64,000 nt of DNA from Undaria pinnatifida (taxonomy: Eukaryota; Sar; Phaeophyceae; Laminariales; Alariaceae). A program made the translations under genes and the position numbers. Within the stretch, counting starts at the first letter, position 1, and every line of letters starts with the position of its first letter. The notes under the pieces are model-generated. The model ran no database searches and had not been told where the DNA came from. It saw only the letters and a list, made by a program, of their open reading frames with translations. Positions 1-10,374 of the stretch are shown here, piece by piece. The stretch covers positions 4,474,181 through 4,538,180 of the forward strand of contig JABAKD010000024.1 of NCBI GenBank assembly GCA_012845835.1, in the 5' to 3' direction.

Positions 1-1539
1 AAAAAGGCGACACGTGCGGTTTTATCGACCTTGTAGGAAGCGCGTGCAGCAGTCCAAGTATCAACATGCCGCGGGCGTATCGTATGTGTCCTCTCGTTGT
101 GCTCCGCGCTCGTCCCCTACCCCTGCGGCCCGGTCTGCTTCGTGTGGCCGATGCGATAGTCGCCACATCTTTTTCGACAAATTTTTCCTCTGGAGTCCCA
201 AAGAGGCTGAGTTGCTCTCCTTGCCCTGATGTATTCGGATTGTGTGGGGCCGGAGGGCACAATTATACAAGTATCCTATTGCTGATGTACAAGTAGCGCC
301 TCCACGACAGATTAAGATAGTCCGTGGGATGGTCAACCAAGCCAGAAGCCTGTGCCTCTTCCTTGCGCCCGCTTGCCCTCCATCTTTTACCCGACTAGAG
401 CTGGGTATGTTAGCCCTTGCGAACGGGTATATATTACCGATATCACAGCCCCCCAATACCACACTCGTCTCCATCCTACGTAATGAGTGTTTTTGGATTG
501 CATCCCCGGGTAGCCGGGTGCTCTTGGTATTGACCCCAATGCCATGTTCTCGAAACTACCCACCGTACTAAACACAACCTTGCACGTATCCTATTGCGGA
601 GGTACAAGTAACGCCTCCACATGTAAAAGAGTGAATGCCATACCGTAGATGACAACGTATTACACACCCACGGTGACAGTATCTTGGAATTTTTAGATTT
701 TATCACCCGGGGCGATATAGTGGGGCGGGATGATATTCAACTAATCTCGAGTGAGAAGGAGGGTGGTCGTTTTGGGAATTTGGAATAATTACCACCTGGG
801 CCGTAAACTTTGCCTGCGATATTCGGTGGCAAACGTGTTCGTGGCCTCTCCCGACGTTCCGTTGCCAGGTGTTTCCGGAGAAGCGTCTCTGCCGTCTGTT
901 GACGAAGACCTGACGCTTTCTTCGGTAAGTACTGCAGCACGTACCATGAATTCCGCTCGTGCGTGGCCGAGTGTTTCCCCCTTTAAAACTGACCCCCCAA
1001 TTGTGGGGGTCCATACACTTGGAATTCTATGTGATCACGTGTTGCAGTAGTAAAAGGAACAACCTGGTAAGGGTTTGGTGTCTAGATGTGTTTCGGAGTA
1101 GCGACGAGACTGCTCGTTTTTCGTTCCTCATTTGGACACAACCTTTGTGGCTGTAATGATTTTTCTCAGAACGGATGGTGGGGTATGGGTAGGGTGTAGT
1201 GCTTCTATTGATATTTTTAATAGAGTCTCCTTCGGGGCGTCAAGGGGGAAACCAAATCGAATGCAAGTGACAATTACAGCATTGGCTACACGAATCAACT
1301 CGGACTGCTGAAGTAGGAGATGCACCCGGACTACAAGATACAGATATCTTTATCTGTACGGATTATGATACGAGTCGTACTGCTTCGCGCTCCCATGGCA
1401 TGGTTGGTAAGAAGGCTTGTTTTTGGCTGGCTTGAGGATCATGACACCGTCTCGCGCTCTCGGTGTGGTATCTGTTCGGAGTGGGTATACCCTGATGGGG
1501 CACGAGACGACTCCGGAAGAAGTAGATCAAGACATGTGA

Positions 1540-2026
1540 CTATCAACAAGCCTGTCTGGCCATATGCGCTCCGGGCCTTTAATCTGCTAATCCTTTTGTT
1601 GCCTTAATACAGACGCGTGCTACGATTGAGTTGGCGCTTGTTGGCCCAGCTGTGCCTGACCGACTGACCTCCTCAACTGAGGAACCACCCAATGTGGTTG
1701 GGACACCATTCGGGTTTCACTATGTTATTGCGTAACCCTCCCGACCATTTCTGAGGCAACCACATGACATTAAGACGTTGCCCGTTAGACGTGCGTCTAA
1801 CCGTACGTTCCGGAGGTCTCTCGCTGATCGGCGTGCCGAAGATAATCCCGTAGTGCTTCGATTGTTGATACTGAGCCACGTCTCGCTAACCACTCGGTAT
1901 CCGCCAGGTCGTCTCTGCGAATCCTGCGAAAAACCAGCAGGCTTTAGGCGCAAGGGAGACCGACCCCCCCCCCCCAGCCTGGGCTAGGGCCTTCGGCCCC
2001 CCGTTGAGCGCTGCTTTCGAGGTTTG
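1540..2026. other. Copy-specific insertion in the left direct repeat
   Basis: The two direct repeats are collinear up to the shared gatcaagac..gtg near 1530/5355 and rejoin at tgtgacccacccacct near 2058/5365. The left copy holds about 490-515 bases between these points that the right copy lacks there. Part of the extra sequence, about 1840-1990, is related to both arms of the hairpin at 5866-6452; a shared string is ccgccaggtcg. It was therefore either inserted here or lost from the right copy. No complete gene is visible in it. Confidence 0.6.
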
Positions 2027-2320
2027 CATGAGCGCGTGGATCGTCTCCCGAGTCATCGTGTGACCCACCCACCTTTGCGTATAGCGCCAGAACCACACGG
2101 GGTGGGGGTCGTTGGGCGCAAATCTCTGTCAACTCGTGGTCGCCTCCGCCTTCTACGGAGGAGCACGACGCCCTCTACGGAGGAGCTCATCGAGCTACTC
2201 CGCAGAGGGCAGAGGCGACCACAAGTCGACAGAGACGACCTCCACCCCCTGTGGTTGTCGCGCTACACTCAAAGGTAGGCGGGTCACACGCTGATCCGAG
2301 AGACGATCCAAGCGTTCATG
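2027..2320. repeat. Imperfect palindrome inside the left direct repeat
   Basis: The left arm begins catgagcgcgtggatcgtct and the right arm ends with its near reverse complement at agcgttcatg. The centre is near 2173, around gagctcatcgagctac. Arms are about 145 bases with scattered mismatches and small indels. The right direct repeat has a palindrome at the equivalent place, so the structure existed before the duplication. It overlaps no supported gene. Confidence 0.75.
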
Positions 2321-2600
2321 CGTACCTCGAATACGGGAGGAGAATGGCCGAAATTAAATCGCTTTAGTTTGCTATGCTTGAGACCCATGACTACCGATTT
2401 GGTCGCCGGTTGCCGTTGGAGAGAAGCATTGCGACTGGTTTCTGAAAGCGCGAGTCGCTGTGCGCCATACGTACCATCGTGCTTGTCGTTCGTACGTTAT
2501 TGACACGGCGCCCGCGAGGCACGATGCTGTGTGTCAAGCGCTTAATGAACAAGTTTAGACGAAGCCGTAACTCGCTAGCCCGTGTAGTGATGGGCGAGCC

Positions 2601-3862
2601 CCTGACAGAAATTGAAATAACATCGTTCATCATGTACCTGGTACACGCTTTCGCTCGCGGCGTGCCAACACTCAGGGGGGGGTCCTTGACATGTCGGTAT
2701 CTGCGCCGGCCGCGAGCGGAGGTATCGATGCCGAAGGCGCTATGCCTTGCGCGGATGTGGACCTACCACCCACTTCGGTGTCCCTAGACGCACCCGGTGA
2801 GAGACTGCTGCAGCAAAGCTGTTTTTAGTTTTGCCTTGTGTGCCTACCTTGTTGTTTTGATTTTTTTGTCCTGTATGCCTGCCGTGTGGTGTTTTCGCGG
2901 GCAGCTTGAAGTGCTCGTAGAGTTAGTCGAGTTAGCCTTTCGGAATCCGTTTCGTCCGGCACGCGTCTGGTTTTTATTGGAAGTTTTGGGATAATGGATC
3001 GAGTTGGCCTTTGGGAATCGGTGGCATCTCGTCGGTGAAGTTAGGTTATGCGAAGCGGGGGAAAATCGGAAGAGGAACGTGTTGTCGGCATATATTTGAA
3101 ACAGTTGTATTTGCGTGGTCGTTGACTTTCTGTACCCACCCAGGGGCAGGGCCACACGGTGCAAAGCCCGCAGTGTTGAGTATTCTGTTTTGTTCATCTC
3201 GGATTGCGGCGACCAATAGTGCTCACCTTCTGAGTCTTTACATGCCATAAAAGCGCTTTTCAAGTGTGCGAGTACTTGTGATAACCATACGTTTTGGCAT
3301 GAAAGGTGTAATCTTTGTGAGTTCTCGAAATCATCATGAACGTTGTTATCGCCGGAATCGGGTTTGGTTTATTTAGCATTTTGAGGCCCCCAGGATACCG
3401 TCTGCCACTGCTGACCTCCATGGTGTCTGCTATACTTGTTTTCTTGGCCCAATGTCGCGGATGCTACTGCTGATATATGATTTCACTTAGATACCATTGT
3501 CTGGGGTATATGCCTTGCTTCAGCTTGCGTTTGCTTTAATTATTTTCTGAGGTAATATTCCGCTCTAGAGCTATTGAAGCCTGCCTGGAGACGACAGGCT
3601 AGATTCGGGCGATGAATCAATTTGAGAACCACAAGCACACGCCGCAGGCGTTTCGATGCCGTTTTCGAGTGTGTTTTTTAAGTGTGTGTGTTTTCCGGTT
3701 CCATGCCGAAAATGGCTGCAGGCGTTTCTGACCCTGTTCGCTAACAGATTACTGTTCAGACGACCCGTTTTACCGCCTTTTCACAGCCCTTATTGTGGCC
3801 ATGTTTGAGGACGTGTTCTAACAAGCAGCCCTTTGGGACCGAGGTGTAGCGCCCTGAAAGGT
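2601..3862. other. Spacer between the two direct repeats
   Basis: No gene is supported here. Short open frames lack recognisable domains and convincing splice borders. The GC content falls toward 3300-3800. Confidence 0.5.
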
Positions 3863-5910
3863 GACACGTGCGGTCTTATCGACCATGTAGGAAGCGTGTG
3901 CAGCATTGCAAGTACCAACATGCCGCGCACGTATCCTATGTGTCCCCCACGCTCGTCCCCTACCCCTGCAGCCCGGTCTGCTTCGTGTGGCCGGTGCAGC
4001 AGTCGCCACCTCTTTTTCGACATTTGTTTCCTCTGGAGTTCCGAAGAGGTTACGATGCTTTCCTTGTCCTGATGTCTTCGGATTATGCGGGGCAAGAGGG
4101 CACAACTATACAAGTATCGTATTACTGATGTACAAGTAACGCCTCCACGGCAAAGTAAGATAATCGGCAGGATGGTCAACCAAGCCCGAAGGTTGTGCCC
4201 CTTCCTTGCACCCGCTTGCCCCCCATTTTTTACCCGGCTAGGGCTGTTAGGCCTTGCGAACGGGTAGATATCACCGGTATGACAGCCCCCCAATACCATA
4301 CCCGTCTCCATGCTACAAAACAAGTATTTTGGATTGCGTACCCGGGTAGTCGGGTACTCTAGGTATTGGCCCCAATGCCATGCTCGCGAAACTACCCACC
4401 GTACTAGACACACCCTTGCAAGTATTGTATTGCGGGGGTACAAGTAACAACACTTCCACATGTAAACGAGTGAGTACCATGCCGTATGTTGCATTGTATT
4501 ACACACTCCCGGTGACAATATCTTGGATTCTAGATTTTATCGCCCGGGGTGGCATTGTGTGTGAGGGGGGTGATATACAACGTACCCCGAGTGATACAGC
4601 AGTGGGTGGTCGTTTTGGGGTTTGAGGATAATTACCACCCGGATCGTATACTGTACCTGTACTGTGTAGTGACAAAAGTGTCCGTTGTTCGTGGCCTCTC
4701 TCGACGTTCCGTTGTCAGGTGTTCCCGGAGAAGCGTCTCTGCCATCTGTTGCTGAAGACCTGCCGCTTCCTTCGGTGAGTACTGCAGCACGCACCCTGAT
4801 GCCACTCGTGCGTGGCCGAGTGTTTTCCCCCTTAGAACTGCCCCCCCGGTGTTCGGAGTCAGTACACTTGGAGTTTTATGTGATCACGTGTTGCAGCAGT
4901 AATAGGAATACCCTGGTAACGTTTTGGTGGTTAGAAGTGTTTCGGAATAGCGACGAGACTGCTCGTTTTACTTTCCTCTGTTGGAAACAAATTTGCGGCT
5001 GCAATGTTTGTTCTCAGAACGGACGGTGGGGTATGGGTAGGGTGTAGTGCTCCTATTGATATCTGTAACTCCTTTGGGGCATCAAGGGGGTAACGAAATC
5101 GAATGCAAGTGGCGAGTATAGCATCGTCCATACGAACCAACTCAGGCTGCTGAGGTAAGAGATACACCGGGATTATAATCTGCAGATATCTTGTACCTGT
5201 GCGGAATTTGATACGAGTTGTACTGCTTCGCGTTCCCATGGCACGGTTGGTAAGACTGCTTGTATTTGGCTGGCTTGAGGATCGTGGCACCATCTCGCGC
5301 TCTTGGTGTGTGTTATCTGTTCGAAGTGGGTATACCCTGATGGGCACGGGAGATCAAGACGTGTGTGACCCACCCACCTGCGAGTGTAGAGCGACGGCCA
5401 CACGGTTTGAGGTCGGTGGGTGCTCCTCTCTGTTGACTTGTGGTCGGCTCCGCCCTATGGGAAGTAGCTCGCAGCTCATCGAGCTACTTCCTAGAGGGCG
5501 GAGGCGACCACAAGTCGACAGAGAAGTGCCCCCAAAGACCTCCAACCCGTGTGGTTGTTGCGCTACACTCAAAGGTAGGTGGTTCACTCGTTGATAAGGG
5601 AAACTGTCCAAGCGTTCATGCGTACCTCGAATCCGGGAGGAGAATGGCCGAAATGAAACCATTGATAGGGTTCAAGCTTGCTTTGTTTGAGATCCATGAC
5701 TACCGATTTGATCGCCGGTTGCCGTTGGAGAGAAGCATTCCGACTGGTTTCTGGAAGTGTGAGTCGTTGTGCATCATTCGTACCATCATGTATGTCGATC
5801 GTACGTGGTTGATACGTCGCCCACGAGGCGCAGATACTGTTCGTCAAGCGCTTAATGACCAAAAGCTTAGACACAGCCGTAACTCGCTAACCCGTGTAGT
5901 TAAGGGCGAG
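3863..5910. repeat. Large direct repeat, right copy
   Basis: Second copy of the 9-2600 repeat, starting at gacacgtgcgg. It is shorter because it lacks the 1540-2026 segment. Similarity fades near 5905, where the right copy runs into the arm of the 5866-6452 hairpin and the left copy continues with unrelated sequence. No target-site duplication, LTR-type TG..CA ends, primer-binding site or polypurine tract was found, so I do not call these LTRs. Confidence 0.85.
5362..5592. repeat. Imperfect palindrome inside the right direct repeat
   Basis: Counterpart of 2027-2320. The centre lies near 5475 around cagctcatcgagctacttcc. The arms carry the same cgaccacaagtcgacagag motif and its complement. 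Two diverged copies both keeping the palindrome argues that it is an old intrinsic part of the repeat. Confidence 0.7.
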
Positions 5911-5967
5911 GCTCGTGTCGTAGAGAGGTATCACAGTTGCGATATACGTCGAGGCCGACACCCTTGA
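5644..5967 (+). pseudogene. Unknown 107-codon ORF in the right repeat, broken in the left repeat
   Basis: From ATG 5644 this frame is open to TGA 5967 and gives a basic 107-residue product beginning MAEMKPLIG, with a central segment rich in Arg and Leu. The equivalent start in the left copy (ATG near 2344) meets TAG after seven codons. A third related piece at about 6455-6570 reads a similar peptide (IDTAPRGADAV) in another frame. I recognise no domain. The last third of the ORF lies in the hairpin arm, so part of the frame may be fortuitous. Best reading: remains of a repeat-encoded protein, or chance. Not a secure gene. Confidence 0.25.
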
Positions 5968-6452
5968 ACAGCCCCACTCTATGGTCGTGAGGGGTAAGCT
6001 CGTGGTGCTTCGATTAGCATAGGTATTGAGACACGTCTCGCTAACCACGCTGTGTCCGCCAGGTCGCCTCCGCGGATTCCGCAAAAGAGCAGCAAGGTTT
6101 AGGCAAAGGGGAGACCGAACCCCTCCCATCCTGGGCTAGGGGGTTGGCGAGAAGCGCACAACGGGGGACCGAAGACCCTAACCCAGAATGGGGGGGAGGT
6201 CGGTCTCCCGTTCGCCCGAACCTTGCTTCTCTTTCGCGGGGTCCGCGGAGACGACCTGGCGGACACAGCGTGGTTAGCGAGACGGGTCTCAATACCAATC
6301 CTAATCGAAGCACCACGAGCTTACCCCTCACAACCGTACAGTGGGGCTGCTCAAGGGTGTCGGACTCGACTTATATCGCAAATGTGACAATCCTCTACGC
6401 CGCGAGCCTCGCCCTTCACTACACGGGTTAGCGAGTTACGGCTGTGTCTAAG
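5866..6452. repeat. Long inverted repeat (about 290-bp arms)
   Basis: The left arm starts cttagacacagccgtaactc at 5866 and the right arm ends with its reverse complement at 6452. The centre is near 6155-6165 in a short loop containing gagaagcgcac. The arms match over nearly their full length with modest divergence, so both strands read the same peptide fragment (RRPGGHSVVSET). A transcript would fold into a hairpin of about 290 bp. The left arm overlaps the end of the right direct repeat. A related half-arm sits at about 1840-1990. Confidence 0.85.
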
Positions 6453-7239
6453 TTGTACATGATTGACACGGCGCCCCGAGGCGCAGATGCTGTGTGCAAA
6501 GCGTTTTATGACCAAGTTTAGACACAGCTGTAAGCTGCTGGCCTGTGTAGTAATGTGGGAGCCCGTGGCATCAACAGGCTTCACGGCTTCGGTGTACATC
6601 TAGTCTGATTACCTCAGAAATGCCCCCCACGGCAAACTGGGTTGACCTAATATCTGGTAGCTGTTATCTGTAGCGCTTGTATGAAGTAGGGCTTCAACCA
6701 CCGCATAGAAAACATGGAAAACAGGTTTTCCACCTTTCATAGGATTGGTTGTGCTTCTCACACACAGGGTACTGACTGGTGGCGTCGAGCGTGCAACGCC
6801 ATGCACTGATGTCAAAAAAACAGCCCAAACCCGGTGGGCATTGGCTAACGTCGTACATGGTACCGCCGCCTCTACGCAGGCAAACGTGCTGGGGCTCAGC
6901 AATCCCTCCGGCGCTACGTTGCTTGTTCTGGTGGCGTTGGCGGTCTTTCTTTGGGTGGTACGATCGCTGTGTCTCCGCCAAAAGACCAGAAAAAAGGTGA
7001 CAAGCTGCATGAAAATTCGCACGCGATTGAGTCGGCGGGAAACTTTCCCCAACCTCAACGGCACCGAAAAGAGACACACATACATGTTAATACTTCAAGG
7101 TATATTGATAAGTACCGATATTGTTATTTGGGGCTACGGGCATGCCCCGAAAAAAGCGTATTCCAGCAATGGTTTGAGGCCAAACTCTGTAGCTCTCACA
7201 AGTGTCTCCCTGGTAGTTGTGTAACACGCTTGTGGCGAT
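6453..7239. other. Region upstream of the repeat-rich gene
   Basis: A third related fragment of the direct-repeat tail occupies about 6455-6570. From 6745 to 6996 one + frame is open and encodes a hydrophobic stretch followed by a basic cluster (GATLLVLVALAVFLWVV then RQKTRKK), ending at a possible donor, aag|gtgaca. It would join in phase 0 to the acceptor at about 7450 (cccgcgcag), so it could be an upstream exon giving a membrane anchor to the large repeat protein. There is no independent support. Confidence 0.3.
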
Positions 7240-7407
7240 ATGGCGGCATTCATGCGTGGTAGCTACGCACCGGCTTCGATCCCTGTCATATCTTGCCGCG
7301 ATTTCGCCACGTTTGAAACGTGCGCTATTTTCGCCGATCCTTGTAGGGATCCGGTTCGGGAGCTTTTAGCGACCCACGCGCGGCACCCTCAACTCCCATT
7401 TTTATAG
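7240..7407 (+). CDS. Possible 55-residue small ORF, unknown function
   Basis: ATG at 7240 opens a clean 55-codon frame ending TAG 7405-7407. The product begins MAAFMRGSYAPASIPV and contains four cysteines. It resembles coding sequence in composition and has no neighbour in another frame that explains it. It lies just upstream of the large repeat ORF and could be a separate small protein or a first exon that splices out before the stop. No family is recognised. Confidence 0.3.
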   Translation: MAAFMRGSYAPASIPVISCRDFATFETCAIFADPCRDPVRELLATHARHPQLPFL

Positions 7408-10374
7408 AAGTCACCATCTCTACTCTGCGCCTGGTCCCGCGCAGATACCACCTATAAATGACACAAACATTGTCCCTCCTCCGGTACATGAACAGTCGAG
7501 AGAACGGGAAGCCCAGGCGGCCCCAGCCTCACTGGTGGAGACACCGGTCGCCCCGTCGGCGGGAATACCGACGCTACAGCAGGCGCCTCCCGATATTAGC
7601 GGGCTCCCACTGCTGATTATGGCTAATGAGGCGTCTGATCAGGAGCTAGAAGACGCGGTGGGGGGGGCGTCAGCGACCCCATCAGTGGAAACACCAACGC
7701 TTGACGCCTCGCTACCATCCTCACCACCGCCGCAGCTGGGCGGATCGACCGTACACGCGGTAGTGACCGCGGTGATCGAGTCTCCAACATCACCGTCGGC
7801 AGGAATCCCGACGCGGCAGCTGATGCCTGCTGGCCTTGACGAGGTCTCACTACCGCACGCGGCTGCCGATGTGTCTGGCCAGGCGATAGCCGCGGTGGGG
7901 GGGGCGGTAACCACCACGTCGATAGAATCGCCGACGCTACAGCCGAGGCCTGATAACGTTGGCAGGTCGTCCTTACCGCTTTCGGTGGCCGAGACATCCT
8001 ACCAGGCGCCAGAAACGCCGGGGGGGGGGGCAGCAGCGACCCCGGCGGCGGAAGCACAACAGCCGCAGTCGGAACAAAGGGGAGCCCAGGCGACCCAGGT
8101 GACCCAAGCCTCACTGGTCGATACGGCGGTCGCCTCGTCGGCGGGAACACTGGCGCTGCAGCAGGCGCCTCCCGACATTGTCGGGCTTCCACCGCTGAGT
8201 GCGGCCCGCGAGGAGTCTCGTCAAGGGGAAGAAGACGCGGTGGAAGGGGCGTCATCGACCGCGTCGGCGGAAGCGCCGGGCGGGTCGACCGTGCACGGTG
8301 TAGTGACCGCGGTGATCGAGTCTCCAACATCACCGTCGGCAGGAATCCCGACGCGGCAGCTGATGCCTGCTGGCCTTGACGAGGTCTCACTACCGCACGC
8401 GGCTGCCGATGTGTCTGGCCAGGCGATAGCCGCGGTGGGGGGGGCGGTAACCACCACGTCGATAGAATCGCCGACGCTACGACCGAGGCCTGATAACGTT
8501 GGCAGGTCGTCCTTACCGCTTTCGGTGGCCGAGACATCCTACCAGGCGCCAGAAACGCCGGGGGGGGGGGCAGCAGCGACCCCGGCGGCGCAAGCACAAC
8601 AGCCGCAGTCGAAACAAAGGGGAGCCCAGGCGACCCAGGTGACCCAAGCCTCACTGGTCGATACGGCGGTCGCCTCGTCGGCGGGAACACTGGCGCTGCA
8701 GCAGGCGCCTCCCGACATTGTCGGGTTTCCACCGCTGAGTGCGGCCCGCGAGGAGTCTCGTCAAGGGGAAGAAGACGCGGTGGAAGGGGCGTCATCGACC
8801 GCGTCGTCGGAAGCGCCGGGCGGGTCGACCGTGCACGCGGTAGTGACCGCGGTGATCGAGTCTCCAACATCACCGTCGGCAGGAATCCCGACGCGGCAGC
8901 TGATGCCTACTGGCCTTGACGGGATCCCACTACCGCACGCGGCTGCCGGTGTGTCTGGCCAGGCGATAGCCGCGGTGGGGGGGGCGGTAACCACCCCGTC
9001 GATAGAGTCGCCGACGCTACGACCGAGGCCTGATAACGTTGGCAGGTCGTCCTTACCGCTTTCGGTGGCCGAGACATCCTACCAGGCGCCAGAAACGCCG
9101 GGGGGGGGGGCAGCAGCGACCCCGGCGGCGCAAGCACGACAGCCGCAGTCGGAACAAAGGGGAGCCCAGGCGGCCCAGGCGACCCAAGCCTCACTGGTCG
9201 ATACGGCGGTCGCCTCGTCGGCGGGAACACTGGCGCTGCAGCAGGCGTCTTCCGACATTGTCGGGCTTCCACTGCTGAGTGCAGCCCACGAGGCGTCTCG
9301 TCAAGGGGAAGAAGATGCGGTGGAAGGGGTGTCATCGACCCCGTCGGCGGAAGCGCTGGGCAGGCCGACCGTGCAAGCGATAGTGACCGCGGTGGTCGAG
9401 CTTCCGGTACCACCGTCGGCAGGGACGCCGACGCTGCAGCAGGTGCCAGCCGCCGTTGGCAGGTCGTCACTGATGCGTGTGATCTCCGACGTGGCCGAGA
9501 ACAGAGTAGAAGCCGCGGTGGGGAGAGCGGTAACCATCCCTTCGGGAGCGGCACTGATGCGAGAAGCCTCGCTTCCACTCTTTGAACAGCCACAGTCGGG
9601 AAGTAGGGCCCTACCGGCTTCTCTGGAAACGGCATTCGTCCTGTCGTCAGGACCGCCGACGCAGCAACAGGTGCCACTTGACGCTGGGGGGTCACCGCTG
9701 CCGCGTTCGACCGCAGCAGTGCCCGAGCACGAGGGAGCAGCAGCGGTGGGGCGGACGGTAAGCACCCCGTCGTCAGGGACACCGGCACGGCAGCAGGTTC
9801 CTCCTGATGTTGGCAGGTCGGCACTGCCGCTTTCGCCAGCAGTAGTATCCGACGAGGCTGGAGCAGCCGCAGCGGGGGGGACGGTAACCGCTCAGTCGGC
9901 GGCAGCGCCGACACGAGAGGTCTCGCCTCCACGCTCGTCCGAAACGCAGTCGGGAGAATCGTCTGTCCAAGCAGTGTTGACCGCGGTAGTCGGGCCGCCG
10001 ACAACGCCATCGTCTGGGGACCATGCTATTTTGGAAGGCCGGACGGGCCAGTCGCTCTCTGCGGGGGCTTTTGCAGAGGTAAATGGGTCGGCAGCGGACG
10101 CCACGGGCGCTAACTCCTCTGAGCAGGATGCTTCTGACATTGTCGTGTCCCCTCTGCGGACACGATCTGGGCGAGCCAACGCCCACAACGGGCAAGCTGG
10201 GAGCGGCGGCAGCACAGGTCCCGGTCGATCGGGAAAAGCCAGCGGAACTTCTCAGAAGCGTGGGGGTCGGAAGGGGAGGAAGACGAAGTGCAAGGGCCCC
10301 AGCTCCCCAGGCGACGGAGCCACGAAGCGCGAAGACGTCGTACCCAGCAGCAACGCCCTTATCACGATCCCAAA
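7370..10374 (+). CDS. Large N-terminal exon: Ala/Pro/Ser/Thr-rich repeat region (ORF runs on to 10399)
   Basis: The frame is open from 7370 (after TAG 7367-7369) to TAG 10397-10399. The first in-frame ATG is 7619; an acceptor near 7450 (cccgcgcag) would allow an earlier exon to supply the start. The product is low-complexity, mucin-like, with three near-identical 180-residue units and degenerate units around them, then a basic tail (RGGRKGRKTKCKG). Two readings exist. It may be an intron-poor gene of about 1000 codons ending at 10399. Or the donor at 10375 (ccaaa|gtaccgg) joins in phase to the acceptor at 10736 and gives ITIPK followed at once by the USP Cys box GLRNMGNTC, which is how many USP domains begin. 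I prefer the second. No domain is recognised in the repeats. Confidence 0.55.

Larger units (their letters stand above)
9..2600. repeat. Large direct repeat, left copy
   Basis: This segment is repeated in the same orientation at about 3863-5910. Matching landmarks are 9/3863, 1050/4900, 1200/5046 and 2310/5620. The copies differ by many substitutions and small indels, so the duplication is old. Short protein stretches look similar between copies (for example around 255-400 and 4095-4260, both reading ...KYxIxDVQVxPPRQ...), which hints at former coding sequence, but stops and shifts break every frame. I do not recognise a protein family. An internal motif of about 35 bp (tacaagta.cgcctccac) occurs twice within each copy. 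The left copy has about 490 extra bases at 1540-2026. The first eight bases of the window may also belong to it. Confidence 0.85.

Noticed and set aside
3790-4518. 242-codon - strand frame in the right direct repeat
   Set aside because: The equivalent in the left copy is broken into shorter frames, and no domain or splice signal is seen.
9-5910. Direct repeats as LTRs of one retroelement
   Set aside because: Each is over 2 kb, the space between is only about 1.2 kb without pol genes, and TG/CA ends, primer-binding site and polypurine tract are absent.
7623-10010. Long - strand open frames (416 and 367 codons) opposite the large repeat ORF
   Set aside because: They mirror the 540-bp repeats, are Pro/Arg-rich, and follow from the GC-rich, stop-poor + strand codons.
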